Source: CAYRJD01 sp964424585
Lineage (GTDB): Bacteria; Actinomycetota; Acidimicrobiia; Acidimicrobiales; Poriferisodalaceae
DNA: 12,391 nucleotides
Assembly: GCA_964424585.1 (NCBI GenBank)
Contig: CAYRJD010000011.1
Location: forward strand, 1-12,391
Reading direction: 5' to 3'
Shown here: positions 11,715-12,391 of the stretch, piece by piece
Position numbering within the stretch: position 1 is the first letter of the stretch
Layout of the letters: each line of letters opens with the position of its first letter
The notes under the pieces: model-generated
What the model saw: only the letters and a program-made list of their open reading frames with translations
Database searches by the model: none
Told to the model about the DNA's origin: nothing
Made by a program: the position numbers and the translations under genes

Positions 11715-12391
11715 ATGAACCTGTCTACTGAAATGAAGAGCGCGGCTGCGCTGCGCCCAGCCGCTCGTGTTTGGCGCGCCGGCCTGCGGCCGGCGCGCTT
11801 GTTGTTCGCTGCGGCGGTCGGCGTGGTTGCGACGTGGAGCGTGCCGCTCGTGGCCGCGGGCACGCCATCCGCCGCCCACACGTCGCACCTGTCCGTGTCG
11901 CAGTCTGAGGCAGCCGTAACCCTCGTTGGCAGCACCACGCTCAGCACCACCGCGGTCGCGCCAGCAGCGCCGCCGCTACCCGCGCAGCCGACCGTCACCG
12001 AAGGCGCGACGAACGCTCAGGGCGAGCGTCTGCTGGCGGGCGCTGACCGCTACGCCACCGCCGTGCTGCTGGCCGAGGTGCCGCTCGACACCGGCGAAGC
12101 CCGCACCGACGATCTCATCGTCGTGTCTGGTGAGAGCTTGGTCGACGCGGTGTCGGCGGTGTCGGTTGCCGCGAGCCGTGACGCAGCGATTGTGCTGACC
12201 GCAACCGACGCGGTGCCTGCGGTGGTGGCCGAGTTCATCGCGGAGCGTGGCTTCGACCGGGTGACCGTCGGCGGCGGCACCGCAGCCGTGAGCGACACGA
12301 CCGCCGACGCGCTCGCCGCGCTGACCGGCGACGCGAACGACGACACGTCCAACGGCGCGTCGGACGGCAGGTCGAGCGACGTCTCGAGTGT
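11715..12391 (+). CDS. Secreted cell wall binding repeat 2 protein, N-terminal part
   Basis: This is a surface or secreted protein whose CWB2 domains attach non-covalently to the cell envelope; the effector part, if any, lies beyond the window. 225 codons are visible. A basic N-terminus (residues 1-28) and hydrophobic core (about 29-48, ending near VAAGTPSAAH) form a long Sec-type signal peptide. Residues 50-100 are Thr/Ala/Pro-rich. The CWB2 module begins at about 104 with the hallmark ERLLAGADRYATAVLLAE and continues with DDLIVVSGESLVDAVSAVSVAA and RVTVGGGTAAVSDTTADAL. An Asp/Ser/Asn-rich stretch follows from about 204. The ATG is set by AAGGAG. The gene is cut at the window end, so the full domain set is unknown. 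Confidence 0.88.
   Translation, partial: MNLSTEMKSAAALRPAARVWRAGLRPARLLFAAAVGVVATWSVPLVAAGTPSAAHTSHLSVSQSEAAVTLVGSTTLSTTAVAPAAPPLPAQPTVTEGATNAQGERLLAGADRYATAVLLAEVPLDTGEARTDDLIVVSGESLVDAVSAVSVAASRDAAIVLTATDAVPAVVAEFIAERGFDRVTVGGGTAAVSDTTADALAALTGDANDDTSNGASDGRSSDVSS
11774..11798. repeat. Perfect 11-base all-GC inverted repeat inside the signal-peptide coding region
   Basis: GCGCGCCGGCC (11774-11784) and GGCCGGCGCGC (11788-11798) flank TGC. The resulting hairpin would be extremely stable and sits about 60 bases into the CWB2 gene, over codons 20-28. Confidence 0.8.

Noticed and set aside
11446..11715. 89-codon plus-strand frame running into the CWB2 start
   Set aside because: Low-complexity Arg/Ala/Val sequence overlapping the Cys/His-motif frame and the hairpin; no ribosome binding site or homology.
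11549..11998. Minus-strand 149-codon frame opposite the CWB2 gene start
   Set aside because: Ala/Thr/Arg-rich shadow of the signal-peptide and linker region of a clear plus-strand gene.
1..12391. CRISPR array, transposase or recognisable defence system
   Set aside because: No regularly spaced repeats of 25-40 bases, no transposase or integrase motif, and no nuclease/toxin-type gene set was seen on either strand.

Overview
The window is GC-rich chromosomal DNA with frequent GTG and TTG starts, G/C-ending codons, lipoprotein and cell-wall-binding surface proteins, and a crotonyl-CoA carboxylase/reductase. Together these point to an actinobacterium, perhaps of the Acidimicrobiia/Ilumatobacter type. 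That placement is inference from gene content; no marker gene was compared.

Layout. 1-750 (minus): 5' part of a BMP-family substrate-binding lipoprotein gene with its own promoter and a strong ribosome binding site. 869-5550 (minus, transcribed right to left): dnaX, recR, an unrecognised 157-residue protein, ccr and mce, closely spaced in one direction. This places DNA replication/repair genes upstream of two acyl-CoA genes of the ethylmalonyl-CoA/methylmalonyl-CoA route. 5610-6469: an RNA-rich cluster with SRP RNA (ffs), tRNA-Ser(GGA), tadA, and tRNA-Ser(CGA) on the opposite strand. 6490-7575 (minus): a membrane-anchored PDZ/Lon-type (YlbL-like) protease, divergent from a possible 66-residue membrane protein. 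7819-9547 (minus): an overlapping set of moaE, a 79-residue single-pass membrane protein and mreB. The full-length mreB reading requires a CTG start. 9660-10937 (plus): a membrane-anchored HtrA/DegP-type serine protease with a PDZ domain. 10938-11714: a 777-base stretch with partly lower GC, a 21-base tandem repeat, inverted repeats and a possible small Cys/His protein. 11715-end (plus): start of a secreted protein with a cell wall binding repeat 2 domain, cut by the window end.

Most of the window is ordinary housekeeping sequence. I found no CRISPR array, complete mobile element or recognisable defence system. The points most worth a second look are the mreB-like gene (CTG start, Glu-to-Gln change at the predicted catalytic position, coupling to a small membrane protein), the compositionally odd 10938-11714 interval, heptamer-type repeats at two gene ends, and the Asp/Met-rich linker of the lipoprotein.
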